A DNA stretch of 64,000 nucleotides from Elusimicrobia bacterium RIFOXYA2_FULL_47_53 (lineage in GTDB: Bacteria; Elusimicrobiota; Endomicrobiia; Endomicrobiales; XYA2-FULL-47-53): contig MGVE01000013.1 of assembly GCA_001800315.1 (NCBI GenBank), forward strand, positions 1 to 64,000, written 5' to 3'. The notes under the pieces were generated by a model that worked only from the letters and a program-made list of their open reading frames with translations, had not been told where the DNA came from and did no database searches. Shown here in pieces: positions 18,868 through 28,076 of this stretch (position 1 is its first letter; every line of letters starts with the position of its first letter). Position numbers and translations under genes: made by a program.

Positions 18868-19935
18868 TTACAGGTCCATTTCTGCGTCAAACAAGAACCA
18901 GCTTTTTTCATCTGACAATAACAGCGCAGTCTCAGCCGGAACTGCCTTGTCAATGAAAATCATGCAGGTCCTCGCGTAAGGGCGTCTGATAAAGTTAATA
19001 TGCTCTATTTCTTTTACAAACTGTTTATTGCCAAGATAGGATATCGATATTGAAGAGGCTTTCATCATTCTCATGGCAAGAGAGAAATTTAAAAGTATCC
19101 GGCGTGTCGTCTTAGGTTCAACCGCATTCATTTCCATGACAGTAGCAATATTATCCCGTATGGTAAATACGACAAAAGCCTTAATATCCCTCTTTTCGCC
19201 GTCAAAAAGACAAAAATACCTAAACTCTCCGGTGGGATAGTCGGAATAGCGCCAGTTCAGGTATGAGGAACTCTTGGTTCCCAATACCCTGCAATTCTTT
19301 TCTGTGTTCTCCCACAGCGCGTCGAAACGCTCATCGGCTCTGTCCAGGGTTTCACAGATCTCATTGTTCGAGACAAAAGCCGCGCGGCTCCTGTCCTGTA
19401 TTTCAAGAATTCTGTTTACAACCGCAGCTATCAGCTTTACCAGTGTTTTGTTCTTTACATATCCCGATAGCTTACCTTCAGAATCTAGCAGTTTTACCCA
19501 GTTCCCTGCCTCACCTACAACGCGGTATCCAGCGCGCGTAAATACACCCCTTGACGCCTTGTTCGGATACGCGAACACGAAGCTGTAGCCAACTTCGGCG
19601 ATCCCTTCCACCACCGACCGCTGCAGGCTTAACGCCGGCCCGAACACACGATATTTCTTATCGATAGCAAAGTTAACGGCAATCCCACCCTTTACCTTTA
19701 CGCCGCCTACATCGAACATTCTGGGATATATCGAACCGCTTCCGATCATCTCGTTATTCTCGGGAAGTACCGCGACGCATGTTTTTGGAGCTCCCTCAGG
19801 ATTCTTCCCGTAAAGCCAGATGAATCTCTGCGGGGCCATACTTGAAAGGTTCCTTGACCATAGCGCCACAAGAGCGGTTTCGCAATCCGCAATGACCCTG
19901 CACGTCTGAATATCCTTTATCTCATAACCGCTCAT
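18868..19935 (-). CDS. GNAT-family N-acetyltransferase-like protein
   Basis: 355 residues, soluble. The N-terminal half reads as a GNAT fold: GSGSIYPRMFDVGG, a beta-bulge GGIAVNFAIDKKYR, then FVFAYPNKASRGVFTRAGY near the acetyl-CoA site. The second half contains SSYLNWRYSDYPTG, a segment seen in GNAT proteins of polysaccharide clusters. It probably transfers an acyl group to an amino sugar or sugar hydroxyl of the repeat unit. It lies 22 bp upstream of the GT4 gene. Substrate unknown. Confidence 0.65.
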   Translation of the reverse strand: MSGYEIKDIQTCRVIADCETALVALWSRNLSSMAPQRFIWLYGKNPEGAPKTCVAVLPENNEMIGSGSIYPRMFDVGGVKVKGGIAVNFAIDKKYRVFGPALSLQRSVVEGIAEVGYSFVFAYPNKASRGVFTRAGYRVVGEAGNWVKLLDSEGKLSGYVKNKTLVKLIAAVVNRILEIQDRSRAAFVSNNEICETLDRADERFDALWENTEKNCRVLGTKSSSYLNWRYSDYPTGEFRYFCLFDGEKRDIKAFVVFTIRDNIATVMEMNAVEPKTTRRILLNFSLAMRMMKASSISISYLGNKQFVKEIEHINFIRRPYARTCMIFIDKAVPAETALLLSDEKSWFLFDAEMDL

Positions 19936-19967
19936 ATTGCCCTTTGCGCCATCAGTTCATGTTAGCC

Positions 19968-20801
19968 TTATCTGCCAGCCTCTGCGCCTATGAATTCCAA
20001 CAACCGCCTCGCTACGACCTCTCTACCGGTTTTATTCAGGTGTCCGCCGTCATCGGTATATATATGCGCCAGCGACGGATATATTTTTCCGCGCAGCTTG
20101 AAACCGGATGACTTTCCACCCGCATACTCTGCCTCGTAACGCGCGAGATCGAACAATCTACCGGTGGAAGCAAATTTATTTCTCATCATTTCGTTGTATT
20201 CCGTTCTCTTAATGTTGTCTTCGTCGCCCCAGACATTCAAACCCAGTATTCTTTTGAATCCTGCTTTTGGACCTCCGATCACTTCCCTCAGCGGGACAGT
20301 AAAGTGAATAAATCTTACTTTAGGGAACTTTGATTCCAGATACGCCATTACCTTGGCGTAATGGGCAAAAAGCGCTTTTGTATCGGTTTCAGCCGAAATA
20401 TCAATATAGCATAATTTAAAGAAAGCAATCTCAACCCTGTTACCCACCCCGGAATCCATGGTCTTCTTGAATCCGTCCATCTTTGTCAGCGGCTCCTTGT
20501 TCCTGCCAATAGCGGAATGCGCAAATACCGGAGCGCCGAAATCCTTCACGCTTGAAGTTTCGACAATCCTGATTATTCCGCTGTCCGCCCCCCCGAGAAG
20601 TTCATTAATCCCAACGACTATATTGTAACCTACAGACTGGTGGCCAAAAAATACTTTTTTTGAGGAGATTAATTCTATTTGCCTGTCTAAATTCACCTGC
20701 ACCCCTTCATTGGCGGCCATACCCTGCCTCCCGCATGACTGAAACAATAAAATGCCTGATAACACCAGAAGAAACAACCACGGCTTTTGATAGTTATTCA
20801 T
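19968..20801 (-). CDS. Probable SGNH-hydrolase-like lipoprotein
   Basis: 277 residues. A hydrophobic leader ends in FQSC (Cys23), a weak lipobox. The mature part starts at KKVFFGHQSVGYNIVVGINE and ends with DDGGHLNKTGREVVARRLLE. The late Asp/His pair (DGGHLN) fits the catalytic Asp-x-x-His of SGNH esterases, although the usual GDS block is not clear. Such exported esterases remove acyl groups from exopolysaccharides. It is the last gene before a repeat block. I am fairly sure it is exported, less sure of the fold. Confidence 0.5.
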   Translation of the reverse strand: MNNYQKPWLFLLVLSGILLFQSCGRQGMAANEGVQVNLDRQIELISSKKVFFGHQSVGYNIVVGINELLGGADSGIIRIVETSSVKDFGAPVFAHSAIGRNKEPLTKMDGFKKTMDSGVGNRVEIAFFKLCYIDISAETDTKALFAHYAKVMAYLESKFPKVRFIHFTVPLREVIGGPKAGFKRILGLNVWGDEDNIKRTEYNEMMRNKFASTGRLFDLARYEAEYAGGKSSGFKLRGKIYPSLAHIYTDDGGHLNKTGREVVARRLLEFIGAEAGR

Positions 20802-20807
20802 ATTTGT

Positions 20808-21074
20808 TTAAGTTATAAGTTTTAAGTTGTAAGTCATAAGTGAACGGCGAACTTCTGGGTCGTCATACCTTTTCCCAACAACTGAGATCCTTCTCTCCCT
20901 TCGGGAGATCAGGATGACGGCTTTTTTGGGGTCGTCATACCAGCGGAAGCTGGTATCCAGTGGTTTTTCTGGATCCCAGACAAAACATTTCTGGGATGAC
21001 AACGCTTTACGGACGCTGAGCAAGCTCAGCAGCTACAAAACCAACTAACTGCGAGATTCTGCGAAGCAGCAGTC
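20808..21074. repeat. Repeat mosaic between operon segments
   Basis: No gene. It contains the dispersed families seen at 158-534: an atcccagacaaaacatttctgggat-type hairpin near 20972-20998, the ataccagcggaagctggtat hairpin near 20937-20956, a ctctcccttcgggagatc type near 20890-20910 and the cgctgagcaagctcagcagctac type near 21013-21036. Each is a small hairpin. Confidence 0.75.
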
Positions 21075-22070
21075 TCAGCGGGACGCAAGCTTCTTTTTTA
21101 CTATCGCCATCGCCTTTTTGTTCTCGAATTTGCCGAGTTTGCTTAGCCCCTCTTTCCTTGACATAATTCCAAGACGGACCATGCCGGCTATCTCAAAGGC
21201 ATATGGATGAAAACCATGGCGGTCCAGATGAACCTTGTTGGCAAAGGAATTGAGCAGACAGTTCGTGGAATTGGCGTCCATCTCGCCCGGCTCTCTCCAG
21301 CCAAGTTTTTTTATTTTAGAGATTATGCTTTTTTCATTATAATCCGTGAAAGCGAAAGGGCTGACGGTGTACGGAAAGGCTTCCGGGGAGTCAAAAACTG
21401 AATCTTCAATAAAATACCTTGAGAGATCGGAGCCGGAGGCCTCTTCAAGCTGTTTTCTAAAAATACTCTGGGTTGATTTAAACAGGGAGGCGTTAATTTT
21501 CATAAGCGAAGACCTGACAGGCGCCTGCCCCGGAGTCCAGCCCCAGACCATGAGCGGAATTTTCTTTTCCAGGGCGGTCTTTAAAAATATGAATTTTGCC
21601 AGCCCTATGCAGGAAGTGCATATAGTGCTCGCCCGCTCCAGGGCCTTTAGCGGGAATATGGGTTCTTTAAGGCTTCTTTTTATCACATTTCTCATTACGC
21701 CGAAATCAGCCTTAATTATCAGGCTGTCAACACCAAGAGCCTCCGTGACAGTCCTGATATTCCTGAATGCCTCTTCGGATATAAAACCATTGTCAAAAGT
21801 AAGCGCGAGCGGATTTAGCTTAAAGTGTGTCTTAGCCAGGTAAAGGGCGAAAGTGCTGTCTTTGCCGCCGGAATACGCCACAGTGCAGTCGTAGGAGTAC
21901 TTTCCCCTGATATTATCAAGCAGTTCCGTGAACTTGCCATATATTTCCTTTTTTTGGGCGGAGTAATCCTCAACCGCTTTTGAATCGGAGCAGTAGTTAC
22001 ACACGCCGTATTTATCAAAACTAATACCCGGGAAAGTTTCCGGCAGAACGCACCTTGAACATATTTTCAT
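21075..22070 (-). CDS. PP-loop ATPase, N-acetyl sugar amidotransferase-like
   Basis: 331 residues. N-terminal cysteines C4, C7, C24 and C27 (CSRC and CNYC) form a probable zinc site. The ATP-pyrophosphatase loop is AYSGGKDSTFAL (SGGKDS at 67-72). A second CTSC follows near residue 150. This layout matches the WbpG/PseA group of N-acetyl sugar amidotransferases and related adenine-nucleotide alpha hydrolases, which adenylate a sugar carboxylate or carbonyl before amidation. These enzymes need an ammonia source; no HisH/HisF-like partners are next to it, but two AsnB-type glutaminases lie in the locus. Flanked by repeat blocks on both sides. Confidence 0.7.
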   Translation of the reverse strand: MKICSRCVLPETFPGISFDKYGVCNYCSDSKAVEDYSAQKKEIYGKFTELLDNIRGKYSYDCTVAYSGGKDSTFALYLAKTHFKLNPLALTFDNGFISEEAFRNIRTVTEALGVDSLIIKADFGVMRNVIKRSLKEPIFPLKALERASTICTSCIGLAKFIFLKTALEKKIPLMVWGWTPGQAPVRSSLMKINASLFKSTQSIFRKQLEEASGSDLSRYFIEDSVFDSPEAFPYTVSPFAFTDYNEKSIISKIKKLGWREPGEMDANSTNCLLNSFANKVHLDRHGFHPYAFEIAGMVRLGIMSRKEGLSKLGKFENKKAMAIVKKKLASR

Positions 22071-22301
22071 AAATGAACTCCATTTGTGTCGGTAAACTTC
22101 AGAAAGCAGTTCTGGGATGACAGCGCTTTACGGAACGCTGAGCAAGCTCAGCAGCTACAAAACCATTTAACTGCGAGATTGCTTCTCTCCCTTCGGGAGA
22201 TCGCAATGACGGCCTTTTTTGGTCGTCATACACCTTTTCCCAACAACTGAGATCCTTCTCTCCCTTCGGGAGATCGCAATGACGGCCTTTTTTTATTTTG
22301 C

Positions 22302-22457
22302 GTCATCCCAGAGGTAGTAGTCTGGGATCCAGTCTTTAGTCTTACTTCTGGATTCCGGAGTGGCGGCCCAATGCTTTGAATAAAATCAGCCGGCCTCCCA
22401 GGCGAATGCGAAGCATTCTTCACCCGTCCAAAGACGGGAGATTTTTCGCCGCGGGAC
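22302..22457 (-). repeat. R1 dispersed repeat, copy 2
   Basis: Reverse-complement copy of bases 1-157. The palindrome ATCCCAGA...TCTGGGAT at its left end is the same as in copy 1. Confidence 0.85.
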
Positions 22458-22628
22458 TGAACAATTCCGGAATGACAGCACGCTTCGCTCCAGGATGACG
22501 GCGCTTTACGGAACGCGCAGCAAGCTGCGCAGCTACAAAACCAACTAACTGCGAGATTGCTTCTCTCCCTGCGGGAGATCGCAATGACAACCTTTTTTGG
22601 TCGTCATACCCTTCCGAGCCGGTTATGA

Positions 22629-22716
22629 GCAAAAGTATTTTTGGATGCCTTCAGTCTTGCCTGTTTGACCTGCCTACAAGGCAGGGAGTTTGCAAGACTG
22701 CCTAAAATACTTTTGC
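22629..22716. repeat. Long imperfect hairpin
   Basis: Arms gcaaaagtattttt and aaaatacttttgc, then cagtcttgc and gcaagactg, close on an inner hairpin cctgcctacaaggcagg. The arms extend outward through gagcc and ggctc at 22615 and 22721. It lies between genes with no neighbouring stop codon nearby, so a simple transcription terminator seems unlikely. Confidence 0.65.
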
Positions 22717-22746
22717 GAATGGCTCGCGGGGTCGCGTTTCTTTATT

Positions 22747-22774
22747 AACTTTCTTTGAGCGCTCAAAGAAAGTT
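22747..22774. repeat. Perfect 28-bp palindrome
   Basis: AACTTTCTTTGAGC followed directly by its exact complement GCTCAAAGAAAGTT. A G/C-rich sequence ggggcagcagcccc follows near 22789-22802. It could be a protein-binding site or the end of a dispersed repeat; nothing here decides. Confidence 0.75.
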
Positions 22775-22978
22775 AGAAAGGGGTGCAGGGGCAGCAGCCC
22801 CGCGACTTTGTTTCTTTCTGAAAGAACTTTAAAATCCTGGATCCCAGACAAAACATTTCTGGGATGACAGGCCTTGATGGATTCCAGACAGAAGCACTCT
22901 GGAATGACGGCGCTTTACGGACGCGCAGCAAGCTGCGCAGCTACAAAACTCTGACAGTGCAGAACCATGAACTGAAAA

Positions 22979-24478
22979 CTATCTGAGTTCGGCTCTTTTG
23001 ACTTTGCCGGAAGCCGTCTTAGGCAGTGCCGGCGCCAACACTATTGTTTTAGGAACCTTGTACGCGGCAAGGTTTTTCTTGCAGAAAATCAATATATCCT
23101 TTTCAGAGACGGACGCGCCCTCTCTCAGCACAACCACCAGCTTAATGCTTTCTCCGAATATTTCGTCCGGAACGCCCACGGCCGCGCACTCCAGAACTTC
23201 TTTCATCATGCAAACCGCGTCTTCTATCTCCAGCGGGCTTATACGGTTTGCCCCGGACTTTATCATATCGCTTTTTCGGCTGGCTATGTAAATAAACCCA
23301 TCGTCGTCCGTTCTGGCCAGATCTCCGGTATAAAGGAATCCGTCTTTTAGCACCTTGGCGGTTTCTTCGGGCGATTTCCAGTAACCGAGCATAATATTGT
23401 CGCCGCGCGCCACTATCTCGCCGATTTCCCCGGGAACCGCGGCTTTTCCGTTTTCGCCCACAACTGAGAGTTCCACGCCGGGAATAGCTTTTCCCACCGA
23501 CCCCAGCTTGCTTTCCAAAAACCGCGGCGGCAGATAACTGAGCCTTGCCGCGGCTTCCGTCTGGCCATACATTACAAAAAATTCAACCTTGGGAAGTATT
23601 TCCCTGAACTCTCTGATGTGCGACGGGCTCATGGCGCCGCCGGCCTGCGTCACATATCTCAGCTTCGGCAGTTTATAATTTCTGAGCGCTGACTTTCTTA
23701 AAAGTATCGCGAAATGAGACGGCACTCCGGAAAACCCGGTAACCCCCTCCCTTTCCATGGTGTCAAGCACCGTATTAGGATAGAGGAACCTGTTGTCAAT
23801 CACCAGCTTTCCGCCGGCTTTAATATGAGTAGTCAAAAGCGATGTGCCGTAAGAATAAAAGAACGGGAGAACCACGGCCGCGCTGTCGTCATGGGACAGC
23901 TTCAAATATGAAACTATGGATTCCGCGTTAGAGCACATATTCCGGTGAGAAAGCATTACACCCTTGGGCCTGCCTGTCGTGCCGGAGGTGTAAATCATAA
24001 CCGCGAGGTCATTTTCGGAGACTGAACTCCGCGCGGCCTCAAGAGCCTCACCGTTTAACCCAAAGTTCTTTTCAAAATCTTCGCCCTGTGAAACAACTAT
24101 CGGCTCCGGTAAACCGCCTGCTATATTTTCCCGCGCGGCATCCACAATATTTTTAAGCCGGGGCTCGGTAATTATCGCCTTAGGCGCGCAATCCGAGAGC
24201 ACAAATTCAAGCTCACGGGGAACCATTTGAGTGTTCAAAGCCGCGACACAGGCGCCAGCCTTGAGCGCCGCAAAATACGATACGGCATATTCGCAGGAAT
24301 TATCCAGAAAAAGAGCTACTCTGTCGCCTTTGCCCAGGCCGCGCGCGGCCAAGCCTGAGGCAAAGCAGTCGGAATACCTGTCAAGCGCGGCGTAGTCCAT
24401 CCTCTGAGACAGGCAGACCACAGCCTCTTTTGACGGGTATCTGGCCGAGCTTTCTTTCAGAAAATCAAATAAACGCAT
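22979..24478 (-). CDS. AMP-forming acyl-CoA/acyl-ACP ligase
   Basis: 499 residues. ANL-superfamily motifs: the phosphate loop YTSGTTGRPKGVMLSH (163-178), YGQTEA, the ribose-binding YTGDLARTDDDGF, the hinge region SRKSDMIKSGANRISPLEIE and the C-terminal catalytic lysine in PKTASGKVKR. Such enzymes adenylate a carboxylic acid and load it onto CoA or a phosphopantetheine carrier. The acyl carrier protein gene at 26487-26741 lies just upstream with an AsnB gene between them, the arrangement seen in exosortase-A-associated clusters. It probably charges that carrier with an acyl group for polysaccharide or sorting-related modification. Confidence 0.85.
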   Translation of the reverse strand: MRLFDFLKESSARYPSKEAVVCLSQRMDYAALDRYSDCFASGLAARGLGKGDRVALFLDNSCEYAVSYFAALKAGACVAALNTQMVPRELEFVLSDCAPKAIITEPRLKNIVDAARENIAGGLPEPIVVSQGEDFEKNFGLNGEALEAARSSVSENDLAVMIYTSGTTGRPKGVMLSHRNMCSNAESIVSYLKLSHDDSAAVVLPFFYSYGTSLLTTHIKAGGKLVIDNRFLYPNTVLDTMEREGVTGFSGVPSHFAILLRKSALRNYKLPKLRYVTQAGGAMSPSHIREFREILPKVEFFVMYGQTEAAARLSYLPPRFLESKLGSVGKAIPGVELSVVGENGKAAVPGEIGEIVARGDNIMLGYWKSPEETAKVLKDGFLYTGDLARTDDDGFIYIASRKSDMIKSGANRISPLEIEDAVCMMKEVLECAAVGVPDEIFGESIKLVVVLREGASVSEKDILIFCKKNLAAYKVPKTIVLAPALPKTASGKVKRAELR

Positions 24479-24487
24479 ACCACTCCG

Positions 24488-26473
24488 TCAATTGACTGTC
24501 GTTATGCGGCCCTGAAATTTATCAAGCTTTTCTCGGAGCAAAGGCTCAAAACCGCTGATAAAATGCTTCTCCGTAAGAAGCGTCGTTATTATGGCCGTTA
24601 CAGCCATATGATTTTTGTTGCTGACAAGCCCCGGCGCCGAGTTCCTGCATTTCGCCATCAGGCCTGCCACCGCGGAGGGATTAAATATCCCGGTGTTTTT
24701 TAAATTTGATTCAGACAACAACTCTTCCACATACTCCAGCTTTCCGGCGTTTAGAAAACTCTGGCTTTCCGGAGCCCTGTAGGCCTGTTTTTTTCTGGCG
24801 ATGATATCCGCCGGCAGATAAGCCGCGGCCGCCTTTTTTAATAAATATTTTTCGCGCAGGCCCCGGATCTTGCAGCGGGGAGGCAGTGAAAGCGCGTAGC
24901 GCACAACTCTGTAATCCAGAAAAGGATATCTACCTTCAACCGAGTGAGCCATCGCGACCCGGTCGCCCTGCGAAGACAGCAGGTTGCCGGAAAGCAGGGT
25001 GAAAATTTCTATGTACTGGGCTTTCAACAGGCTGTCCCAGGACGAGAACCCGTCCGGCAGAAGGCTTTCAATTGTTTCATAGACGCTCTCGGAGGAAACG
25101 GCGCCTTTAAGATCGTCCGCGAAAAATGATTTTATGTAGGAAGTCGTATCCCATCTTGGAATATGCGAATACCAGTTTTTATCGGCGCCCGAAAGATGAG
25201 TCCTGTAAAATGCCTCAATAAACGCCGGCGCCGTTGAGGCCCCTCCGGAAATACCGGCATGAAGAATATTAAGCAGGGCGGGCCTGCATTTTGAATCCGG
25301 CTGGCGCGCCCAGAACCTGCGTATCTTCATTTCCTTAAAAAGATCGTAACCGCCCAGCATCTCGTCGGCGCCCTCGCCCGTCAGCACCACCTTGATGCCG
25401 GATTCGCGCACAAGGCGGGAAAGCATGAACATCGGCGCCGGCGCCGTCCTGACAAGGGGCTTTTCGGTATGCCAGATGACATCGGGCATGGCTTTGCCGA
25501 TATCGGCGTAAGAACAGTCTATCCGGCTGTGAGCGCTGCCGATAAAATCTGAAACTGTTTTCTGATGGGCGCTTTCGTCGTAATATTTATCGCGAAAGGC
25601 AACGGAATATGTCTGTATGCCGGGATTATATTTCTGTTTTACCAGAGACGAAATAAATGATGAATCAAGACCGCCGCTTAAGTAGGAAGCCACCGGCACA
25701 TCGGCCCGGAGGCGTATCCTGGCGGCATCGTCCAGAAGCGCCATCAGCTCTTCGGCGTAATCATCATCCTTCTTTTCCGGAGAGTGGCTCAGCCCGCCCG
25801 GCTCCACATCCCAGTAGCGGTTTATTTCCATCCTGCCACCGCTGACTGTCATAAAATGTGCCGGAGGAAGCTCAAAAACATTCTTAAAAACCGTTTTAGG
25901 AGGCAGGGGCGTCCAGAAGGTAAAGAGCTGGCCGAGGCCCCCGTAATCAAGCTCGCGCTTTATTTTTCCGGAAGAAAACAACGCCTTTATTTCCGACGCG
26001 AACAGCAGAGATCCCGCTGAAACTGAGTAGTAAAGCGGCCGTATGCCCGTCCTGTCGCGCGCCATCAGGAATTTGTTCTTTTTCTTATCCCAGATAACAA
26101 ACGCGAACTGGCCGTTTAGCTCTTCTAAAAGAGCCTCGCCTTTTTCTTCGTAGAGGTGGACTATAACTTCCGTGTCGGTTTTGGTGTAAAAACGGTGGCC
26201 CTGGCGGGCCAGGCGCTCGCGGAGTTCCGGATAGTTGAAAATTTCCCCGTTGTAGGTTATCCAGACGGACTTGTTTTCGTTATGAAGGGGTTGAAGTCCC
26301 CCTTCAAGATCTATTATGCTGAGCCGGCAGTGCCCGAGAGAAGCATTTTGCGAGGTGTGGATGCCCGCTTCGTCCGGGCCCCTGTGCGACAGGGACATGA
26401 CCATATTCCCGGTGACTGTTGCGTCGGGGGTAAGGCCCGCCATAAGGCTTATCTGTCCGCAAATTCCGCACAT
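24488..26473 (-). CDS. AsnB-type amidotransferase, exosortase-associated
   Basis: 661 residues. MCGICG gives the glutaminase nucleophile Cys2, with SHRGPDEAG and YNGEIFN following. The synthetase half has SGGLDSS at 266-272 and TGEGADEMLGGYD. It is about 40 residues longer than the AsnB at 9674-11539 and clearly diverged from it. Placed between the acyl carrier protein (13 bp upstream) and the acyl-CoA ligase (9 bp downstream), it most resembles the amidotransferases that accompany exosortase systems rather than housekeeping asparagine synthase. The acceptor is unknown. Confidence 0.82.
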   Translation of the reverse strand: MCGICGQISLMAGLTPDATVTGNMVMSLSHRGPDEAGIHTSQNASLGHCRLSIIDLEGGLQPLHNENKSVWITYNGEIFNYPELRERLARQGHRFYTKTDTEVIVHLYEEKGEALLEELNGQFAFVIWDKKKNKFLMARDRTGIRPLYYSVSAGSLLFASEIKALFSSGKIKRELDYGGLGQLFTFWTPLPPKTVFKNVFELPPAHFMTVSGGRMEINRYWDVEPGGLSHSPEKKDDDYAEELMALLDDAARIRLRADVPVASYLSGGLDSSFISSLVKQKYNPGIQTYSVAFRDKYYDESAHQKTVSDFIGSAHSRIDCSYADIGKAMPDVIWHTEKPLVRTAPAPMFMLSRLVRESGIKVVLTGEGADEMLGGYDLFKEMKIRRFWARQPDSKCRPALLNILHAGISGGASTAPAFIEAFYRTHLSGADKNWYSHIPRWDTTSYIKSFFADDLKGAVSSESVYETIESLLPDGFSSWDSLLKAQYIEIFTLLSGNLLSSQGDRVAMAHSVEGRYPFLDYRVVRYALSLPPRCKIRGLREKYLLKKAAAAYLPADIIARKKQAYRAPESQSFLNAGKLEYVEELLSESNLKNTGIFNPSAVAGLMAKCRNSAPGLVSNKNHMAVTAIITTLLTEKHFISGFEPLLREKLDKFQGRITTVN

Positions 26474-26486
26474 TTGATTTTTTTGC

Positions 26487-26741
26487 TCAGGCTGTCTTTT
26501 TTGTAATATAATCCGCCAGCTTATCCACGGAGTCCAGGTTCTCGGGGGTCATTTCGGTATCCGTGACCTTAACCTTGAAATTCTCTTCAAGAAACGCTAC
26601 CAGCTCAAGCACTCCGGTTGAGTCAATAATCCCTTTCTCAAGGAAAGAGTCGGAGTTGCCAAACTTCACCGCTTCGGCTCCGAGCAGAAAATTATTCCTG
26701 ATAAATTCCACGACACTGGTTTTAATTTCTTCTTTATTCAT
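26487..26741 (-). CDS. Acyl carrier protein
   Basis: 84 residues, four-helix carrier. The phosphopantetheine attachment serine is Ser41 in GIIDSTGVLEL, where the usual DSL reads DST. Acidic helices follow (FLEENFKVKVTDTEM). It overlaps the VanZ gene by 4 bp and precedes AsnB and the acyl-CoA ligase, so it is a dedicated carrier for this module rather than the fatty-acid synthase AcpP. Confidence 0.9.
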   Translation of the reverse strand: MNKEEIKTSVVEFIRNNFLLGAEAVKFGNSDSFLEKGIIDSTGVLELVAFLEENFKVKVTDTEMTPENLDSVDKLADYITKKTA

Positions 26742-27115
26742 TTTCGCCTTTCCCTGAAATACATGATGGACAATCCTGCCGCCACACCTGCCGCGTTAAG
26801 GGCTAAATCGCTAAGTGAACTGCTCCTGTTGGCCACGGCGAACTGAGCCAGTTCCACCGCCGCGCCCACAGCCAGGGCGCTGAAAGCGCTGATAAAAAAC
26901 CGGCGGCCGGCATTCAACCCGGCAACAGACTTTAAAATACCGGATAACATCAGCACGAATACGGCATAAACCGGCGCGTGCATAATATTGTTAAACAGCC
27001 TGAGTTTTGCCGAATCCGTTCCCAGCGGAAGCAGGGAAACTGCAACAATAGTCGCCAAATACAGCAGAAACAACAACAGCCTGAGCTTCGCGGATACGGC
27101 AGGAAGCCGGAACAT
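26738..27115 (-). CDS. VanZ-family membrane protein
   Basis: 125 residues with four hydrophobic helices and the VanZ pattern: LGTDSAKLRLFNNIMHAPVY in the first loop, then a charged VELAQFAVANRSSSLSDLAL before the last helix. VanZ-like proteins are often found in exosortase/polysaccharide clusters; their biochemical role is not settled. Coupled by overlap to the acyl carrier protein gene. Confidence 0.8.
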   Translation of the reverse strand: MFRLPAVSAKLRLLLFLLYLATIVAVSLLPLGTDSAKLRLFNNIMHAPVYAVFVLMLSGILKSVAGLNAGRRFFISAFSALAVGAAVELAQFAVANRSSSLSDLALNAAGVAAGLSIMYFRERRK

Positions 27116-27116
27116 T

Positions 27117-28076
27117 CTAATCGGCTCCGAGCTTTATAGTCAATGATAATTTGTGAAGGCCGCTGAGGGTGTCCCGGGGAATATACGCGTAGTCTAAATT
27201 CATTTCGTAAGCGTAGAAGAAGAAGACATCAACATTCTTAAGAATCAGGCCGGCCCCGTACGACAGCCCCGAATAATCCCCTCCGAGCGAATTATATCCG
27301 GCTCTTAGCGCGAATATTCTTCTTTCGCCCGGGAAATATTCCGCGCCGATGCCGTAGCCGCCCTGTGACTTGCTGTTGGTAGTATAATCGGCTCCGACAA
27401 CCAGGCTGTCTTTTAACAGCACAGAGGCGAGGCCCGCGTTTAAAGTCCTGGGCAAATCGTAACTTCCGTCTTTATACGAGAAATAGTCGGCATAATTTAA
27501 AAGTGAAATGCCGGCGGAAAGCTTGTGCCAGGGATGTCTGATAAGAATACCTGAATCAAAAGAAAAATTATCACCCGAAGAACTTCTGAACTCTTCGGAG
27601 ACGCTTTTAGCCGAAAGGCCCACGAAAACGCTGCCCAAAACGCTGTCCGAGAAAACCGGCTTAGCGTAAGTGAGCTGGGTTATCCTGTCCACGGGATGCG
27701 AAGGCGCGGCTCCCGCGGCTGACTGAAGGCCCCAGTCCAGGGCAGACATTGATACAGCCACCGCTCCGAGGTCATAGACATTGCCAACCCGGACATCCTC
27801 AAAATCATAAGCATAGGCCGCGTGCTGAAACGAGGCTCCCTCGTAAGGCCTGAAACTGGAAAATGAAAATTCATCTCTCGTGATAACGGACAGGCCCGCG
27901 GGATTTGAAAAAATAGAATCAATCCCTTCCGACATGGCGGCGCAGCGCGTTCCCATTGAGGCTATTCTGGCGCTCGGCAATACTTCAAGGGCGCGCGCCG
28001 AGGGCGTTTCTGAAAAAACCGGACGCGCGGAAGCCAAGAGAACCGCCGCTAAAAACAAACTATATATTCTTTTCAT
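27117..28076 (-). CDS. PorV/PorQ-family outer-membrane protein
   Basis: 319 residues with a signal peptide (1-22, ends PVFSE). MGTRCAAMSEGIDSIFSNPA is the family's N-terminal signature, followed by repeated amphipathic strands rich in Tyr, Gly and Ser. It is a paralogue of the protein at 535-1548. It is the first gene of a run with vanZ, acyl carrier protein, amidotransferase and ligase, starting only 2 bp upstream of vanZ. Probably an outer-membrane barrel; function inferred only. Confidence 0.75.
   Translation of the reverse strand: MKRIYSLFLAAVLLASARPVFSETPSARALEVLPSARIASMGTRCAAMSEGIDSIFSNPAGLSVITRDEFSFSSFRPYEGASFQHAAYAYDFEDVRVGNVYDLGAVAVSMSALDWGLQSAAGAAPSHPVDRITQLTYAKPVFSDSVLGSVFVGLSAKSVSEEFRSSSGDNFSFDSGILIRHPWHKLSAGISLLNYADYFSYKDGSYDLPRTLNAGLASVLLKDSLVVGADYTTNSKSQGGYGIGAEYFPGERRIFALRAGYNSLGGDYSGLSYGAGLILKNVDVFFFYAYEMNLDYAYIPRDTLSGLHKLSLTIKLGAD

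Larger units (their letters stand above)
22071..22978. repeat. 908-bp gene-free repeat block
   Basis: No credible gene. It holds copy 2 of R1 (22302-22457), at least three copies of the ctccctycgggagatcgcaatgac family (near 22190, 22260 and 22568), three of the cgcagcaagctgcgcagctac family, a long hairpin (22629-22716) and a perfect 28-bp palindrome (22747-22774). It separates the PP-loop gene from the acyl-CoA ligase. Confidence 0.8.

Noticed and set aside
20808-22978. CRISPR array
   Set aside because: The repeats are of several kinds, spaced irregularly and individually palindromic; there is no constant repeat-spacer pattern and no cas gene.
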